From contig VINJ01000001.1 of the NCBI GenBank assembly GCA_013376735.1, positions 1,364,001 through 1,428,000 of the forward strand: DNA of 64,000 bases, read 5' to 3'. The stretch's first letter is position 1. The number at the start of each line of letters is the position of its first letter. Below the pieces are notes generated by a model that saw nothing but the letters and a program-made list of their open reading frames with translations, made no database searches and was not told the origin of the DNA. Position numbers and translations under genes: made by a program. This DNA is from a bacterium Scap17. Its GTDB lineage: Bacteria > Pseudomonadota > Gammaproteobacteria > Pseudomonadales > Halomonadaceae. Shown here piece by piece: positions 14,070-22,824 of this stretch.

Positions 14070-15203
14070 ATGTGGGATTACGAGATCCTCAAGCTGTTCT
14101 GGTGGGTGGCGGTGGGGCTGCTGCTGATCGGCTTCGTCATCACCGATGGCATGGACATGGGCGCGGCAATGCTGATGCCGCTGGTCAGCCGCAATGACAG
14201 CGAGCGCCGTGTGGTGATCAATACCCTGGCCCCGCACTGGGACGGCAATCAGGTATGGCTGGTCACGGCCATCGGCGCGGTGTTCGCGGTGTGGCCGGTG
14301 GTCTACGGCGCCGTGTTCTCCAGCTTCTATTTCGCGATGCTGACCATCCTGTTCTCACTGTTCTTCCGTCCGCTGGGCTTTGACTACCGCTCCAAGCTCG
14401 AGAATACCCAGTGGCGTGGCTGGTGGGACCGCGGCATCGTCTCCGGCAGTCTGATTCCCACCGCCTTCTTCGGGCTGATCTTCGGCAACCTGCTGCAGGG
14501 CGTGCCGCTGGAAGTCGATCAGTTCATGCGTGCCAGCTACGCCGGCAGCTACCTGGGCCTGTTCAACCCCTTCGCTCTGCTGTGCGCCGCGCTGTCCGTG
14601 GTGATGGTGATGCTGCATGGCGGCACCTGGCTGGTGGCACGTGCCGATGAGGCCGTCGCCGCACGCAGCGCGCGTCTGGTGCAGCCGCTGGGCCTGTTGA
14701 CGCTGGGGCTGTTCGCGCTGGGCGGGCTGTGGGTGTGGCTGTCCGGCATGGGCTACAGCATCGATCAGATGGGCGATACCGCCTCGGCCCTCAAGCTGCT
14801 CGACAAGCAGGTCGGGCCGGGTAGCTGGCTGGATGTCTATGCGCGTGAGCCGCTGACGCTGCTGGCCCCGCTCAGCGCGGTGGTCGGTGTGCTGGCCGCG
14901 ATGGTGCTGTCGGCTCGCCGCAAGGGCGGCGCGGCCTTCACGGCAAGCTCCGTCGGGGTAGGAGGTGTGGTCGCCACCGCAGGCATCAGCATGTTCCCGT
15001 TCATCGTGCCGTCCTCGCGCATGAGCGAGGCCAGTCTGACGCTGTGGGATTCCGTTTCCAGCGAGCTGACGCTCTCCATCGTCACCGTGGCGGGTCTGGT
15101 GATGGTGCCGACCATCATCCTCTACACCACCTGGTGCTACGTGAAGATGTGGCGTCGCGTCACCGTCGCGCATATCGAGCAGGACGGTCACAGTCTGTAT
15201 TGA
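14070..15203 (+). CDS. cydB: Cytochrome bd ubiquinol oxidase subunit II
   Basis: 377 residues, the normal CydB length, with about eight membrane helices. The N-terminal signature DGMDMGAAMLMP and the conserved WDGNQVWLVTA are present. CydB packs against CydA and stabilises the hemes. The start is 6 bases after the cydA stop, indicating translational coupling. A short GAGTT repeat follows the stop, and cydX begins 80 bp later. Confidence 0.97.
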   Translation: MWDYEILKLFWWVAVGLLLIGFVITDGMDMGAAMLMPLVSRNDSERRVVINTLAPHWDGNQVWLVTAIGAVFAVWPVVYGAVFSSFYFAMLTILFSLFFRPLGFDYRSKLENTQWRGWWDRGIVSGSLIPTAFFGLIFGNLLQGVPLEVDQFMRASYAGSYLGLFNPFALLCAALSVVMVMLHGGTWLVARADEAVAARSARLVQPLGLLTLGLFALGGLWVWLSGMGYSIDQMGDTASALKLLDKQVGPGSWLDVYAREPLTLLAPLSAVVGVLAAMVLSARRKGGAAFTASSVGVGGVVATAGISMFPFIVPSSRMSEASLTLWDSVSSELTLSIVTVAGLVMVPTIILYTTWCYVKMWRRVTVAHIEQDGHSLY

Positions 15204-15283
15204 GTTGAGTTGAGCTAGCTGAGCCAATTGCTCCCATTTGCTATCAACAGGCGAGGGCAGTGCCTTCGTCAGGAGACGACACC

Positions 15284-15385
15284 ATGTGGTATTTCGCCTG
15301 GATTCTCGGTGTGTTGCTGGCCTGCTTCGCGGGCATCATCAATGCATTGTGGCTTGAGCAGACCCACACCTTTGACGATGATTGA
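15284..15385 (+). CDS. cydX: Cytochrome bd oxidase small subunit CydX
   Basis: A 33-residue single-helix protein: MWYFAWILGVLLACFAGIIN, then ALWLE and an acidic tail. The WYFxWxLG start and the N-A-x-W-x-E segment are the CydX hallmarks. CydX binds CydA and is needed for stable heme incorporation and full oxidase activity. AGGAG lies 8 bases before ATG 15284. It is third in the operon, between cydB and ybgE, exactly the expected place. Confidence 0.92.
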   Translation: MWYFAWILGVLLACFAGIINALWLEQTHTFDDD

Positions 15386-15444
15386 GTGAGGCGGCCCCCA
15401 ACGTTACTTCTGCGCCGCTGACTGTTCCGATCAAGGAGAGCTTG

Positions 15445-15750
15445 ATGTCACGACCCTGGTACGCCTCACGACCACCGGCCTGGTGCCGAACTCGACCTGC
15501 CCATCTGGCCTCGCTGCTGCTGTCTGCCATGGTGGCCATCTGGATGCTGCTGGGGCCGGATGCGATAGCCTCGATGCAGACAGGGCCGCGCTATCTGATG
15601 TTGCTGGTCGCGCTTTGGGGGCTGGGCGCCGGCTTCACGCATGGCGTCGGCCTGGTGCCGCGCCATGCGACTCGCGCCTGGCTGCTGGGGGCGCCGCTGA
15701 ACTGGTGTCTTCTGCTCATCACGCTGGTGGTCCTCGCGTCCAGCCAGTAA
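15445..15750 (+). CDS. ybgE: Cyd operon protein YbgE
   Basis: 101 residues from ATG 15445, chosen because AAGGAG lies 6 bases upstream; an earlier in-frame start at 15382 has no such signal. It has three hydrophobic segments with the family motif ALWGLGAGFTHGVGLVPR. YbgE accompanies cydABX in many gammaproteobacteria; its molecular role in the oxidase is not settled. It is the last gene before a strong terminator. Confidence 0.85.
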   Translation: MSRPWYASRPPAWCRTRPAHLASLLLSAMVAIWMLLGPDAIASMQTGPRYLMLLVALWGLGAGFTHGVGLVPRHATRAWLLGAPLNWCLLLITLVVLASSQ

Positions 15751-15780
15751 CGCGATTGCGCAGATTCCATTCATTACATA

Positions 15781-15818
15781 AACAAACACGGCCGCTCCAG
15801 GGAGCGGCCGTGTTTGTT
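15781..15818. terminator. Terminator of the cyd operon
   Basis: An 18-base inverted repeat, AACAAACACGGCCGCTCC and its complement, with a two-base centre (in practice a 6-base loop) and TTGTTT on the right arm. Confidence 0.85.
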
Positions 15819-16230
15819 TAGGGCTAAAGGCATGGCTCGAGGGCATGGCTCATGGGCATGGCTTGCGAGCCCTTGAGTGATTCAGGCTTTGCTTGTCGAG
15901 GCCGCAGGCTCTATAACGCAGCGAGGTGGTGTCGCGCTCATTGCCCCTCGCAAGCCCTTGCCGATGTCTGGCGCCGTGCGGGGGCTTTTCACGGATTCTT
16001 GCAGTTGGCAGGTCCGTTCGCGCGGGTCACCGTCAGCATTGACGCTGCGTTGTAATCGTCGCCCTCGGCCCCAAGAGGTAATGGAGCGGAGGGAGGAGAG
16101 GCACCGATCGAGAGCGGGAGAGTGTCTGGCAAGGCGCTGGTGCAGCCCCTGTGTCCTCTTCATTCTCATTTTGTCAGATGATGACGCCCTGGCGTGCATG
16201 AATGACGGGGCTCTCGATGGAGGAAATACC
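15819..16230. other. Intergenic region before the glycosyltransferase operon
   Basis: About 410 bases without a supported gene. GGCATGGCTCNNGG-type tandem copies (15828-15862) follow the terminator. The upstream frame that runs into the glycosyltransferase gene is not used, because the strong Shine-Dalgarno lies at 16218. A promoter must be here but is not evident. Confidence 0.35.
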
Positions 16231-17373
16231 ATGCGGTCCTTAGCTGATGCATCCTGCGGCCAGACGTCTGGCAGGCAGTCCTCGACTTCGTCGGGGCATA
16301 TTCCCCGCGACATGTCGCGACGCCTTTCCGGTGACTGGGTCTTGTCATTGGTAGTGCCGGTGATGAACGAGGAGGAGACCATCGGTCTCTTTCTGGAGGC
16401 CATCGAGAAGACACTGGGCTCGCAGGTACCGCATCTTGAAGTGCTGTTCGTCGATGATGGCTCGACCGACGGCACCCTGGCGTGTCTGGAGGCCGCGGCA
16501 GCCGGCGACGCTCGTGTGCGCTACCTGAGCCTGACACGCAACTTCGGCAAGGAAGCGGCCATGTCCGCGGGCATCGAGCAGGCGCGCGGCGATGCCATCG
16601 TGCCGATGGATGTCGATCTGCAGGACCCGCCAGCGGTGATCCTCGAGTTCATCAGTCAATGGCAGGCCGGCTACGACATGGTCTATGGCGTGCGCGCCGC
16701 GCGCCCTGAAGACACCGCCACCAAGCGCAAGACGGCAGGCTGGTTCTACCGCATCTTCAACCGCCTGACCTTCACCGAGATACCGCGCGATGCGGGCGAC
16801 TTCCGCCTGCTGGACCGCCGTGTCGTCGAGGCGCTGCGGCGCCTTCCCGAGCGCAACCGCTTCATGAAGGGCCTGTTCTCGTGGCCCGGCTATCGCTCGG
16901 TGAGCGTCACTTACCAGCGCCCGTCGCGCACGGCCGGCACCACCAAGTTCAACTACTGGAAGCTGTGGAACTTCGCCCTCGATGGCGTGGTGAGCTTCTC
17001 GACCTGGCCGCTGCGGGTCTGGACCTATATCGGCAGTGTCGTCGCCGCTCTTTCCTTCCTCTATATCCTGGTGATCATCAGCAAGACGGTGCTGTTCGGC
17101 GTCGATGTGCCGGGCTATGCCTCACTGATGGTCGCGATCCTGTTCTTCGGCGGCATGCAGCTGATCTCGATCGGCGTGCTGGGCGAATACCTCGGTCGCC
17201 TGTTCATGGAAACCAAGCAGCGTCCGCTTTACCTGATCGACCATGACAGCCTGCACGACAGCCCGCCGGGCAGCGTGTCACCGGACAGGGGGCTCGACAG
17301 CGGCCTGAGCACTGCGCGAGTCGTGCGCGGTGGGCCACGCGATGCGTCGCGAGGTGAATCACTTGAGCCCTGA
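16231..17373 (+). CDS. Family 2 glycosyltransferase, GtrB/DPM1-like
   Basis: 380 residues from ATG 16231, preceded at 8 bases by TGGAGGA. A polar N-terminal stretch of about 45 residues precedes the GT-A domain: SLVVPVMNEEETI, VLFVDDGSTDGT, LTRNFGKEAAMSAGI and PMDVDLQDPP (the DxD-type metal site is DVD). Two C-terminal membrane helices (near 265-335, VWTYIGSVVAALSFLYILV and LMVAILFFGGMQLISIGVL) are typical of GtrB. Such enzymes make undecaprenyl-phosphate-linked glucose or similar donors on the cytoplasmic face. It overlaps the GtrA-like gene by about 30 bases. Confidence 0.9.
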   Translation: MRSLADASCGQTSGRQSSTSSGHIPRDMSRRLSGDWVLSLVVPVMNEEETIGLFLEAIEKTLGSQVPHLEVLFVDDGSTDGTLACLEAAAAGDARVRYLSLTRNFGKEAAMSAGIEQARGDAIVPMDVDLQDPPAVILEFISQWQAGYDMVYGVRAARPEDTATKRKTAGWFYRIFNRLTFTEIPRDAGDFRLLDRRVVEALRRLPERNRFMKGLFSWPGYRSVSVTYQRPSRTAGTTKFNYWKLWNFALDGVVSFSTWPLRVWTYIGSVVAALSFLYILVIISKTVLFGVDVPGYASLMVAILFFGGMQLISIGVLGEYLGRLFMETKQRPLYLIDHDSLHDSPPGSVSPDRGLDSGLSTARVVRGGPRDASRGESLEP

Positions 17374-17797
17374 TCGTGAAGGTGTCAGCGAGTCCGACAG
17401 GTCAGTCACTGCGCGCGCCAGGGAGGAGGCGGGCACCGCGACCCGCTTCGGGCTGGTCGGGCTGGCCGCCACTGGCGTGCACCTGGGCGTCGCCGCCTTG
17501 CTGCTGTTCCTGTGGCCGCAGCTCAATGAGTTCATCGCCAATATCATTGCCTTCTGCGTCGCCTTTCAGGTCTCGCTGGTCGGCCATCGCCGGCTGACCT
17601 TCAAGCGCCAGGGCAGTGCCTGGCGCTTCGGGTTGGTCGCGGCGGGCGGCTTTGCGCTCAACAATGGCCTGTTGGCCCTTCTGATGCAGGGGCTGGACCT
17701 GTCGGGCTTCGTCGCCATCGCGATCGCCACGCTCTCGGTGCCGATCGTGACCTATATGGCCTCACGGCTGTGGGCTTTCAAGGAAGACCCTGCATGA
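17342..17797 (+). CDS. GtrA-like membrane protein (flippase candidate)
   Basis: 151 residues from ATG 17342; GTG 17330 and GTG 17354 are alternatives, and all overlap the end of the preceding gene. The N terminus has about 30 polar residues, then four membrane helices of the GtrA family: RFGLVGLAATGVHLGVAALL, then FIANIIAFCVAFQVSLVGHR, with the conserved R-x-TF (HRRLTFKR) and the closing SRLWAFKE. GtrA proteins are thought to flip polyprenyl-phosphate-sugar made by GtrB to the outer face of the inner membrane. The stop overlaps the next start as ATGA. Confidence 0.88.
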   Translation: MRREVNHLSPDREGVSESDRSVTARAREEAGTATRFGLVGLAATGVHLGVAALLLFLWPQLNEFIANIIAFCVAFQVSLVGHRRLTFKRQGSAWRFGLVAAGGFALNNGLLALLMQGLDLSGFVAIAIATLSVPIVTYMASRLWAFKEDPA

Positions 17798-18993
17798 ATG
17801 ACAGTGTCACCGCAGGACCGCGCTCGGCGCTGGGAGAGCGCCTCAAGTCCCTGGCGGCCGAGACGCCACCCCCTGCCGAGGCACTCGCGCGGGCGCAGGC
17901 CGTGCGCATTCCCTGGGGGCATATCCTGCTGGCGCTGCTGGTAACGCGCGCCGTCTGGATCGCCATCGCGCTGTGGGGCGATCACGGCTATCTGCACGCC
18001 ATGGCGCAGTTCGATGGCAGCTGGTTCAAGGGCATCATGACGCGCGGCTACGATATCGAGGCGCGCGGCATGAGTGATGGCGACGCCGCCAACTGGGCCT
18101 TCTTCCCGCTCTATCCGGCGCTGCTGTGGCTGGTGACGCTGGGCGGTCAGCTGGACCCCGAACTGATGGGCGTGCTCTTGAGCAATGCCTTGCTGGCAGT
18201 GGCGCTGGGGCTGGGCTGTCGCTATCTGGCCATCACGCGTCCCGGCGCGCCGTTGCTGCTGTTCGTGTGGCTGGTGGCCAGCATGCCGTACAGCTTCTAT
18301 TTCAGCGCGCTCTATTCCGAGTCACTGTTCTGGCTGCTGTGTCTGGCGTCATTGATCGACTGGCGCTGTCAGCGCACTGGCCGCGTGATGCTCTGGACGC
18401 TGCTGTTGTCGATGACCCGCGCCACCGGGGTGTTCTGGGTCATCGCGATGGGAATCGAACTTGTGGCGCGCCTGCGCCTGCGGGCCTTCGCCGAGCTGTG
18501 GCGGCGGCCCGATTGGCTGCTGATCGGCGTGGTGGGGCCATTGGGGCTGTTTCTGTTCATGGCGCTGCTCTATCACCGCACAGGCGACGCGCTGGCCTTC
18601 AGCCATGTGCAGATTTCCTGGGGCCGTGAGATGGGCAACCCCCTCATCAACCTCATTGAAGGACTGAGCTACTGGCAGAGCGCGCCGGAGACGCTGCGTC
18701 CGGCGTGGCAGGCGAGCATGGCGCTGGTCGGTGTCGGTCTGATCGGCTGGCTGGGCCTGCAGCGGCGCTGGCTGGAGATGGGGCTGGCGGGCTTCACGCT
18801 GTTCATACCGCTGGCGACCGGGCTGGACGCCATTCCGCGCTACATGATCGGCATGCCGGTGTTCGTGCTGGCCCTCCATGACCTGCTCACTCGTCTGCCA
18901 CGCACGCTGGCCTGGGGCCTTGTCATGCTGGGTGCGCTCGCTAATCTCTGGCTGGTGGAGAACTGGTATGACGCCGTCTTCTGGCTCGTCTGA
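17794..18993 (+). CDS. PIG-V-like GT-C mannosyltransferase family membrane protein
   Basis: 399 residues from ATG 17794, whose ATGA overlaps the preceding stop. About nine to ten membrane helices follow an N-terminal cytoplasmic stretch. The first periplasmic loop holds QFDGSWFKGIMTRGYD and then NWAFFPLYPAL, the pattern of PIG-V and related GT-C enzymes in which the loop Asp is catalytic. It would transfer a sugar from a polyprenyl-phosphate donor to an acceptor outside the cytoplasm, using donor supplied by the two genes before it. The acceptor (LPS, exopolysaccharide, lipid or protein) cannot be told. Confidence 0.75.
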   Translation: MNDSVTAGPRSALGERLKSLAAETPPPAEALARAQAVRIPWGHILLALLVTRAVWIAIALWGDHGYLHAMAQFDGSWFKGIMTRGYDIEARGMSDGDAANWAFFPLYPALLWLVTLGGQLDPELMGVLLSNALLAVALGLGCRYLAITRPGAPLLLFVWLVASMPYSFYFSALYSESLFWLLCLASLIDWRCQRTGRVMLWTLLLSMTRATGVFWVIAMGIELVARLRLRAFAELWRRPDWLLIGVVGPLGLFLFMALLYHRTGDALAFSHVQISWGREMGNPLINLIEGLSYWQSAPETLRPAWQASMALVGVGLIGWLGLQRRWLEMGLAGFTLFIPLATGLDAIPRYMIGMPVFVLALHDLLTRLPRTLAWGLVMLGALANLWLVENWYDAVFWLV

Positions 18994-19663
18994 TGCCCTG
19001 TATGGCGCGCCACGCAGGCGCCGCAGCCAGCGGATCTGGTGGCTGCTGGCCACCGTGGTGGTGCTGGCCTTTGAACTCACCATGCTGTGGCTGGCGCGCA
19101 CGCCCAGGGTCGATGATCATTACCGGCGCTACTTCATCGAGCATGCCACCACCTGTTACCGGCCGATGGGCGAGGTGCCGGTACTGACGCCCGGTGAGCG
19201 CTACTCCATCCGCAAGGGCGAGCCGCTGGGCAATTGCGGCGTGCTGTGGGCCGGTTTCTACTCGCCCCAGCCAGACGTGCCGGTCAGTGCGCGGCTGGCG
19301 GAGGTTACCTTGCGCCTGCGGGTGGCGCCCGAGGTCTCGCCGGCAGGCTCGCAGGCCGTGGTCGTGGCGCTTGAGTTGTCACGCTTCCCGGATTCGGCCA
19401 CCGCGCTGCCGGTGGAAGTCATGATCCAAGAGCAGACCGTCACACGCTGGCCGGTGGGCGGTGATTATGAGCGCTTCGAGGTCGAGGTGCCCGCCGCGCT
19501 GATCGCGAGCGATGGCAGTTTCAGCCTGACCCTCAAGGGGCCGCCGCCCATTGCGCCGCGCGATGTGGGGCTGGATGCCAACAAGTTTCCCGTGGGCCTG
19601 CGTCTGGACGCGCTGACGCTGCGCTCACCGCTGGGACTGACGCCCGCTCGGGCACAGCCCTGA
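18968..19663 (+). CDS. Membrane-anchored protein of the glycosylation operon, unknown family
   Basis: 231 residues from ATG 18968, which overlaps the end of the PIG-V-like gene by 26 bases; TGGAG lies about 9 bases upstream. A short basic cytoplasmic tail (PRRRRSQR) precedes one membrane helix (WWLLATVVVLAFELTMLWLA), so most of the protein is periplasmic. The soluble part, about 185 residues, seems rich in beta strands, with Cys residues in TCYRPMG and GNCGVLW that could form a disulfide. I do not recognise the domain. Position suggests an accessory or acceptor-binding part of the glycosylation system. TGAATGGA/TGAATGGC duplicates the stop region. Confidence 0.7.
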   Translation: MTPSSGSSDALYGAPRRRRSQRIWWLLATVVVLAFELTMLWLARTPRVDDHYRRYFIEHATTCYRPMGEVPVLTPGERYSIRKGEPLGNCGVLWAGFYSPQPDVPVSARLAEVTLRLRVAPEVSPAGSQAVVVALELSRFPDSATALPVEVMIQEQTVTRWPVGGDYERFEVEVPAALIASDGSFSLTLKGPPPIAPRDVGLDANKFPVGLRLDALTLRSPLGLTPARAQP

Positions 19664-19870
19664 ATGGATGAATGGCCTGGCAGGGCGTGCTGCTTCAGCG
19701 GTAAGAGCACTGACGTGACGCCAATAGTCAGGTAGATTGTGCGCGCGTGAATACCCAATAATCCGTTCGGCCGAGTGTCAGTGCGTCCCCGGCGCACGCC
19801 TCGTGCCTTATAACGATAAAGCACCCGGTAGTCTGCTGACTGCCACGCAAGGGATGCTCAAGGAGTTGTC

Positions 19871-20710
19871 GTGGAATTTTTGAATGCCATTCCCATGGAT
19901 ACCAGTCAGCTGTTCGAGATAGGGCTGCAATGGGGCGGAACCCTGCTGTCGGCGCTGGCCGTGCTGGTCTTCGGCATGTGGGTCGCCAAGCGTCTGACCC
20001 AGTGGGCGACCTCGCTGCTGCACCGCAAGAGCATGGACGAGGCAGCGGCCGGTTTCGTCGGTCAGATCGCCTACGCCATCCTGGTGGTCATGGTGCTGCT
20101 GACCGCCCTGGACCAGCTCGGTGTCGATACCACCTCGATGATCGCCGCGCTGGGTGCGGCGGGTCTGGCGATCGGTCTGGCGCTGCAGAGCTCGCTGTCC
20201 AATCTGGCTTCGGGCTTCCTGCTGGTCACGCTGCGTCCGTTCAAGAAGGGCGATTACGTCGAAGCCGCCGGTACCGCCGGCAGCGTCGATCAGATCACCA
20301 TGCTGCAGACCCGTCTGGTGACGCCGGACAACCGCAAGGTCACCGTGCCGAACTCCAGCGTCATGTCCAACACCATCACCAACTACTCGGCGCTGCCGAC
20401 GCGTCGTCTGGACCTGGTCGTCGGTGTCAGCTACGACGACGACATCCGTCAGGTCAAGGCGGTGCTCGAGGAGCTGGTCGCCGGTGACGAGCGCATCATG
20501 AAGGAGCCATCTCACCTGATCGCCGTGTCGGAGCTGGCCGACAGCTCGGTCAACTTCAACTTCCGCATGTGGTGCAAGGCCTCCGACTACTGGGCGCTGA
20601 AGTGGGACATGACCGAACGCATCAAGCTGACCTTCGATGAGCGCGGCATCAGCATTCCCTACCCGCAGCGCGATGTGCACTTCCATCAGGCCAGCACGCC
20701 GGCCGAGTAA
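19871..20710 (+). CDS. mscS: Small-conductance mechanosensitive channel
   Basis: 279 residues with GTG start 19871 (AAGGAG 5 bases upstream), close to E. coli MscS (286). Three membrane helices; the pore helix reads GAAGLAIGLALQSSLSNLASGF, with the Gly/Ala packing of MscS, and is followed by RPFKKGDYVEAAGTAGSV. The C-terminal cytoplasmic cage domain ends near PYPQRDVHFHQ. The heptameric channel opens on membrane tension to release solutes in hypo-osmotic shock. It sits between two glycosylation loci but has its own terminator and appears independent. Confidence 0.95.
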   Translation: MEFLNAIPMDTSQLFEIGLQWGGTLLSALAVLVFGMWVAKRLTQWATSLLHRKSMDEAAAGFVGQIAYAILVVMVLLTALDQLGVDTTSMIAALGAAGLAIGLALQSSLSNLASGFLLVTLRPFKKGDYVEAAGTAGSVDQITMLQTRLVTPDNRKVTVPNSSVMSNTITNYSALPTRRLDLVVGVSYDDDIRQVKAVLEELVAGDERIMKEPSHLIAVSELADSSVNFNFRMWCKASDYWALKWDMTERIKLTFDERGISIPYPQRDVHFHQASTPAE

Positions 20711-20736
20711 CTCCCGCAAGACGTAAGCATGTCGAC

Positions 20737-20761
20737 AACGCCACCCTCGGGTGGCGTTTTT
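20737..20761 (+). terminator. Terminator of mscS
   Basis: ACGCCACCC-tc-GGGTGGCGT followed by TTTTT on the plus strand. Confidence 0.85.
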
Positions 20762-20854
20762 GATGGGCTTTCGTCGGGGCATTCCATCGCGCCCCGAGTC
20801 AGGTACTCTCGACGTCATCCGTCCTGGGTATCGTTCTGATCGGGAGTCCAGTGC

Positions 20855-22681
20855 ATGACAAGGTCGCAGTCGTTGTCCCAAGCGTGTGATGCTGCTGATG
20901 CCAGACGGCGTCAGGCATGGCGCATTCTGCTTGCCAGTCTTGTGGTGATCGGCCTCGGGCTTGTGCCGCTGATTGCCACGCGTGCGCTGTATCTGGATGA
21001 CATGAGTCGCGCGCTGGATGGCTATTTCGGCTGGATGCTCAATGCACGCCCGGCCGCCGAGGGTATCATGCGTCTGCTGGGCTTTGGCGACGTGCTGGTC
21101 AATGTTGCGCCCTTGCCGCAGCTGGCGGCCTGGGGACTGGCGGCGAGCATGGCACTGGCCTGGTGGCGATGGCTGCCGGGGCTCTCGCTGGCGGGCTGCG
21201 TCGTGGGCAATGCGCTGATCTGGCTGACGCCCTTCACCCTGCAGAATTTCAGTTACGCCTTCGACAGCCTGCCGATGAGTGTGGCGCTGGCCAGTGCCAT
21301 ATTGGCCAGTCTGGTGCTGCGTACTGGCGGGAAAACCAGAGCAGAGGGAGAGCAGGCCGGCGGGGTAAACGAAAGACGAGGGCTATGGCAGGCCTGGCAG
21401 CCACCGCTGAGCGCCTTGCTGCTGTTGTTGCTGGCGCTGTGCTGCTATCAACCGGCCCTGAATGCCTTTCTGGTGCTGAGCCTGCTCGAAGCCCTGTTCG
21501 CGGGCGCTGCCAGCACGTCACTGTGGTCGCGTTGGCGGATGCTGTTGCAGCGTGGGGCACTGGCCGCCGTCGCCTTGCTGCTCTATCTGCCCATCACGCG
21601 GCTGCTGGTGGCGGGGGAGTACAGTCAGCAGCATGGCCAGATGCTGCCCTTCGCCGACCCTCAGGCCTTGCTGGCGGGGCTCGAGCACAACCTTAACGTG
21701 GCGTTGGGCGCGCTGCGTGAGGGGCTGGGGCAGGTCACGCTGCTGCTCAGTCTGGCGCTGCTGGCCGGGGCGGCGCTGTTGCGACTCCTTCCTCACGGCG
21801 CGCCTGTCCGACAGGGAGCCACTGGCGCACCCGAGGGCAGGTCTCGCTCGGCGCGCCAGCTATCGCTGCAGCGCATGAGCTGGGCCCTGTGGGCGCTGCT
21901 GCTGGCTCCCGCCCTGTGGGGGCCGATGCTGTTGCTGGCCGAGCCGGTATTTCATTCGCGCACCCTGATCGCCTGGGGACCGCTGCTGGGCGGTGCCCTG
22001 ATGCTGGTTCTGAGTGCGAGAGCGAGTGCCGGCGCAACGCCGAGCATGACGGAAACGGCCACCACGCAGCGCAAGCCTCCTGTCTGGCGGCGGCTGAGGC
22101 AGTGCTCGTTGATGCAGTGCCTGTTGATCGTCGCCTGCCTGTTGCTGGTGCGCCATGAGGTGATCTTCGCCGCCTGGAGCAATGCGCTGGCCGCCCAGCA
22201 GGCCCATGAGACACAGCTGGCCCGCACCCTGGTAGCTCAGGCTCGGGAACAGGGGCTGCCGCTGGACTCGCCCCGCGATGCCGAGCGCTACCAGCCGCGC
22301 GATGCCTTGCCGGTACTGGTGCTGGGCGAGGCGCCAGTAGCGCCACTGGCGCGGGTCGCTCGCCAGCAGGTGGCGGCCGTGGGCCAGAATCTGGTCGCCG
22401 CCTTCACGCCCGACAACTACTGGGCCGTGGTGCGGCTGCGCCTGGTGGGCGCCAGTGCGGTGACCTTGCTGCGCGATGAGGCGCTCAAGGCACGCCTGCA
22501 AGCGCGGTCGCCCTGTGCGCCGGGCGATGCTGTCAGTCAGGCCTCCGATCAGCTCACCAGTCAGTCCTCAGCCCCTTCATCCGCTCAATCTCAAGTGCTG
22601 TCGCAAGTGCAATCGCCAGGGCTGTCACTGCAAGAGGGCGTCTGGGTGATCGATTTTCGCAAGCCTCGCCAATGTGATTAG
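20855..22681 (+). CDS. GtrII-like polytopic membrane glucosyltransferase candidate
   Basis: 608 residues with about ten to eleven membrane helices. The N-terminal region ALYLDDMSRALDGYFGW, then NARPAAEGIMRLLGFG and APLPQLAAW, follows the pattern of glucosyltransferase GtrII domain proteins (acidic DD in the first loop, GRP-x-A helix, P-L-x-Q). A C-terminal periplasmic region of about 170 residues ends in a Gln/Ser-rich stretch (QVLSQVQSPG) likely to be disordered. GtrII proteins add glucose to O-antigen or other envelope glycans using lipid-linked donor. Together with the GtrA/GtrB-like genes 3 kb upstream this could complete the pathway. The assignment is by pattern, not search. Confidence 0.65.
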   Translation: MTRSQSLSQACDAADARRRQAWRILLASLVVIGLGLVPLIATRALYLDDMSRALDGYFGWMLNARPAAEGIMRLLGFGDVLVNVAPLPQLAAWGLAASMALAWWRWLPGLSLAGCVVGNALIWLTPFTLQNFSYAFDSLPMSVALASAILASLVLRTGGKTRAEGEQAGGVNERRGLWQAWQPPLSALLLLLLALCCYQPALNAFLVLSLLEALFAGAASTSLWSRWRMLLQRGALAAVALLLYLPITRLLVAGEYSQQHGQMLPFADPQALLAGLEHNLNVALGALREGLGQVTLLLSLALLAGAALLRLLPHGAPVRQGATGAPEGRSRSARQLSLQRMSWALWALLLAPALWGPMLLLAEPVFHSRTLIAWGPLLGGALMLVLSARASAGATPSMTETATTQRKPPVWRRLRQCSLMQCLLIVACLLLVRHEVIFAAWSNALAAQQAHETQLARTLVAQAREQGLPLDSPRDAERYQPRDALPVLVLGEAPVAPLARVARQQVAAVGQNLVAAFTPDNYWAVVRLRLVGASAVTLLRDEALKARLQARSPCAPGDAVSQASDQLTSQSSAPSSAQSQVLSQVQSPGLSLQEGVWVIDFRKPRQCD

Positions 22682-22733
22682 GCCATATGAGAGAGCCATG
22701 ACAGCGTGAATCAGTGAGGACCAGTTGCCATGA

Positions 22734-22767
22734 ACGACAACGCCGCCCCGAGGGGCGGCGTTGTCGT
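22734..22767. terminator. Bidirectional terminator between the GtrII-like gene and putP
   Basis: A perfect 16-bp stem ACGACAACGCCGCCCC with a two-base centre between convergent genes. T tracts are short on both sides. Confidence 0.75.
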
Positions 22768-22824
22768 ATTGCCGATATGAACGGCAATAGGTACAGGCTT
22801 CAACAGTGTCCTGTCACACCTCGA

